This document shows positions 60,501-63,500 of a stretch of DNA of 64,000 bases, piece by piece. The DNA lies in the NCBI GenBank assembly GCA_963920635.1, contig OY987299.1:122079373-122143372 (forward strand), written 5' to 3'. The notes beneath the pieces were generated by a model. The model made no database searches. It was given only the letters and a program-made list of their open reading frames with translations, and had not been told where the DNA came from. This stretch comes from Pseudeuparius sepicola (Eukaryota; Arthropoda; Insecta; Coleoptera; Anthribidae). Numbering within the stretch: the first letter of the stretch is position 1; each line of letters starts with the position of its first letter. Made by a program: the position numbers and the translations under genes.

Positions 60501-63500
60501 AAATTAAAAAAAAACTTTTTAAAGTGAATTATTTTGAAAAACACATAGTTAATTTCAGTTCAAGTCTTAGCTCTGCTTTCCCTATTAAATTTGGTAATCT
60601 AGCCCAAAACGTAAATGGTCAAAAAACTGTAAGAATGTATATTTTCACAGCCCTCGTAAAACAAACAAAAGGGCCGTGATATTTTTATACGAGTATTATG
60701 ATGAATCTTGAATGTCTACCCAACACCTGACACCATATCAGGAAGTTCTTAAAATGAAAGTTAATAAACAATTTGATATTATTGTGTAAACTTATGTTTG
60801 TACCACACAGATTTTATTGAGTTTCATCGATAAATATTGCAAACCTTACATAATTAAAAATAAAGAACTTCTCTTGACTTGACTAAGAATTTGCCGCTTT
60901 ATTTAATGCAGTTTTTGATTTAATTTTAATTTTTTTTAATTGTTCTAAAAACTTCAAAACCAAGGTTAGTTTTCCATTATATGGAAAACTAACATTATTT
61001 TCTGAAGTTCTAGCGATTCTCGGAGTTTGTAGAAATAAAACCTAATATCCTATTAAAAAAAAAAGATGTAACACTGAAAGCAATTTCAGAAATCGCACGA
61101 ATATAAGTTATATTTCCATTTTAAGTATTATGAGATATGTAAAGAGCAAGCGCGTGACAAGCAAAAATTCGTATGAATCTTTTTCTAAGTAATCGAAATC
61201 AGTTCTTTCATTCTAAATATATTTCTAGTATACACGACTTAAGCATATAATAAAATATTTCGACAGTATTCTTTACAATGATATCCGATCGTTACATTTT
61301 TTATATTAGTCAACGTTCGTAGACCTCTTATTTTTAACAGTTTTTATAATAATTTTTTATATTTACGTTTTTTTTATATCAATTCCTATTTTATGGCGGA
61401 TTCGATTCATGTACATTTTTTATTGTTTTATTTACAGATCTTTATGCCTGTTTTGTATGAACTTGATATCCAAATTCGATGGCTACTGGCTTGTAGGGAA
61501 CATGTGGCGTATTGAATTTTGACCAATTTAAACGGCAAGAGACTTGGGAGGAAGTAGGCGCTTTATAATCACAGAGATAGATACAAGCTGGTTACTACTG
61601 ATACTAAATAACTTTCCTTTTCCTTTTCTAAGTTTTTATGCAAAATGAATTGAAAACATCAAAACGTCAGTATCCCATCAGAATAACGAGTCCGGTACAT
61701 CTGATGTGTCGTGTTAATGCTTGTTAACCCAAGCTTTACTTTAAAATAAATAAATAGACTATAGCTGAACCCAAACCACTATCCACGTTTACCATTGAAT
61801 CACTTCATGCAGACAGTCTCAGTTCAGTTGGGGCGTTGTATTCTCGTTGATTTACGTCGCAATTTTGAATAATCACAGGCCAGCCCGAATTTGGATATGG
61901 CGGTGCATTAATCGAGTTTTCATTATTCATTGCGAGTTTCGTTTACATACAGGACAAAAGACACATTAATATTGGGGATTACTGCAATTTCCGCTGAATT
62001 ACTGCGTCATTATTTCACATGGATGGTCCTTCCATAAACGTGGCCGTCGCAGTGTAAATAAATAAATAAATAGTAAATATCGATTGTAAACAGCGTTGTG
62101 TTGGTTTCGGAAATGGGTACACATACCTGAAATAACCTTATATTTATGTAAAAATGCATTTCGAATGTGTCCCGAGGTTTCTTTATGCGTGACATTTTCA
62201 ATTTGGGAAATGGGTCGTAATAATTTAATCGTACGAGATGTATATGGGACGTTATGTTACTCAATTTGTTTTCGTTTTAGATGGGATGTCCCAGAAATAT
62301 GTGCCAAACTATTAACCACGATTTAACTGTGGGAAAAACTAAAAGCCGAGCTTAAGCATTGAAACAAAGAAATGGTAGAAGTGTTTGTCACTAAGTGTAC
62401 TCTTGCTTCATGACGATAGAAGCAACCGTTGGCTTTAAAATTGGCAAAATGTGCCCCAAAACACCCGTTAACTCCCAAATTCGAAAAATAAAATTTTCAC
62501 TTACCGCTTTCAAATTTTACAGAATAATTGTACCATTTAAAGTGACAAAATTCTGCAAAGTTTTAGCACGAGGTATGGTATAAATGAAGTCACTTGGAAC
62601 AGCATAAAAACGCTTGGGCGGCGTTTGCTTTGTAAAACAAGACCGAGTCTTAGGCGGCGCACGGCTCTCAATAATAATAAAATAAACTTTGAAATAAGTC
62701 AAACCAAAGCAAACCAATAATTTTGTTTCACACAAAACAACACCACACAAAAATCTATACACAAAACCAAAATCTGTAAATTAAAGCGCAATCCTTATTT
62801 CCGTGCACGGCACTGGTTATACTGCCCTAACTGGCCTACGTCGACTCCTGCTCCATGCGGATCTCCGAAACGCCGACCAATCAAATCGCTACGCTCGCTT
62901 TCTTATTGGCTGCCTCCTTGACTAGGTCGACGTCGACCACATAAAAACCTTTGAATTTTATACGGATGATTTCTGCTGATAAGTCTGGTATTTTTACCGC
63001 TAGCAGAGCGTGATAAATGCTATGAAATAGATAGCGCCCCGTATATCACTGTGTTCCAAGTGAGTTCATTTATATTTTACCAGGGTAGCTCGAGAACAGG
63101 CGCCTCGGCAATAAAATACGACACAAGACACTTTTTTTAACCATATTAAACCGAACCTGGTATTAGTAGTAAAAAGAGATGAAGGGGACAAAGAAGAGAG
63201 AAGATATATATTGTAGTAAAAACAAGTGACTCCATGCTCGCCTAACAATAATATCAGTTATACTTGGGTTACACTGTTCGATGGTTAGCCACTTGTGCAG
63301 CGAAATGCGATGGATATACTTGCGTAAATAGTTATAATCCATATGACTCTTTAGAGACCTTTTGCCAATATTAAGTGCATTAAGTTTTACGTTGTGTTTG
63401 ACGACAACCTTAAAAAAAAACCTTAAAGTGAAATATTATGTTGCTTGTAGAATATGTAATATGTAGGTATATTTTTGAAAACTGCGTGGCACTTATGTCC

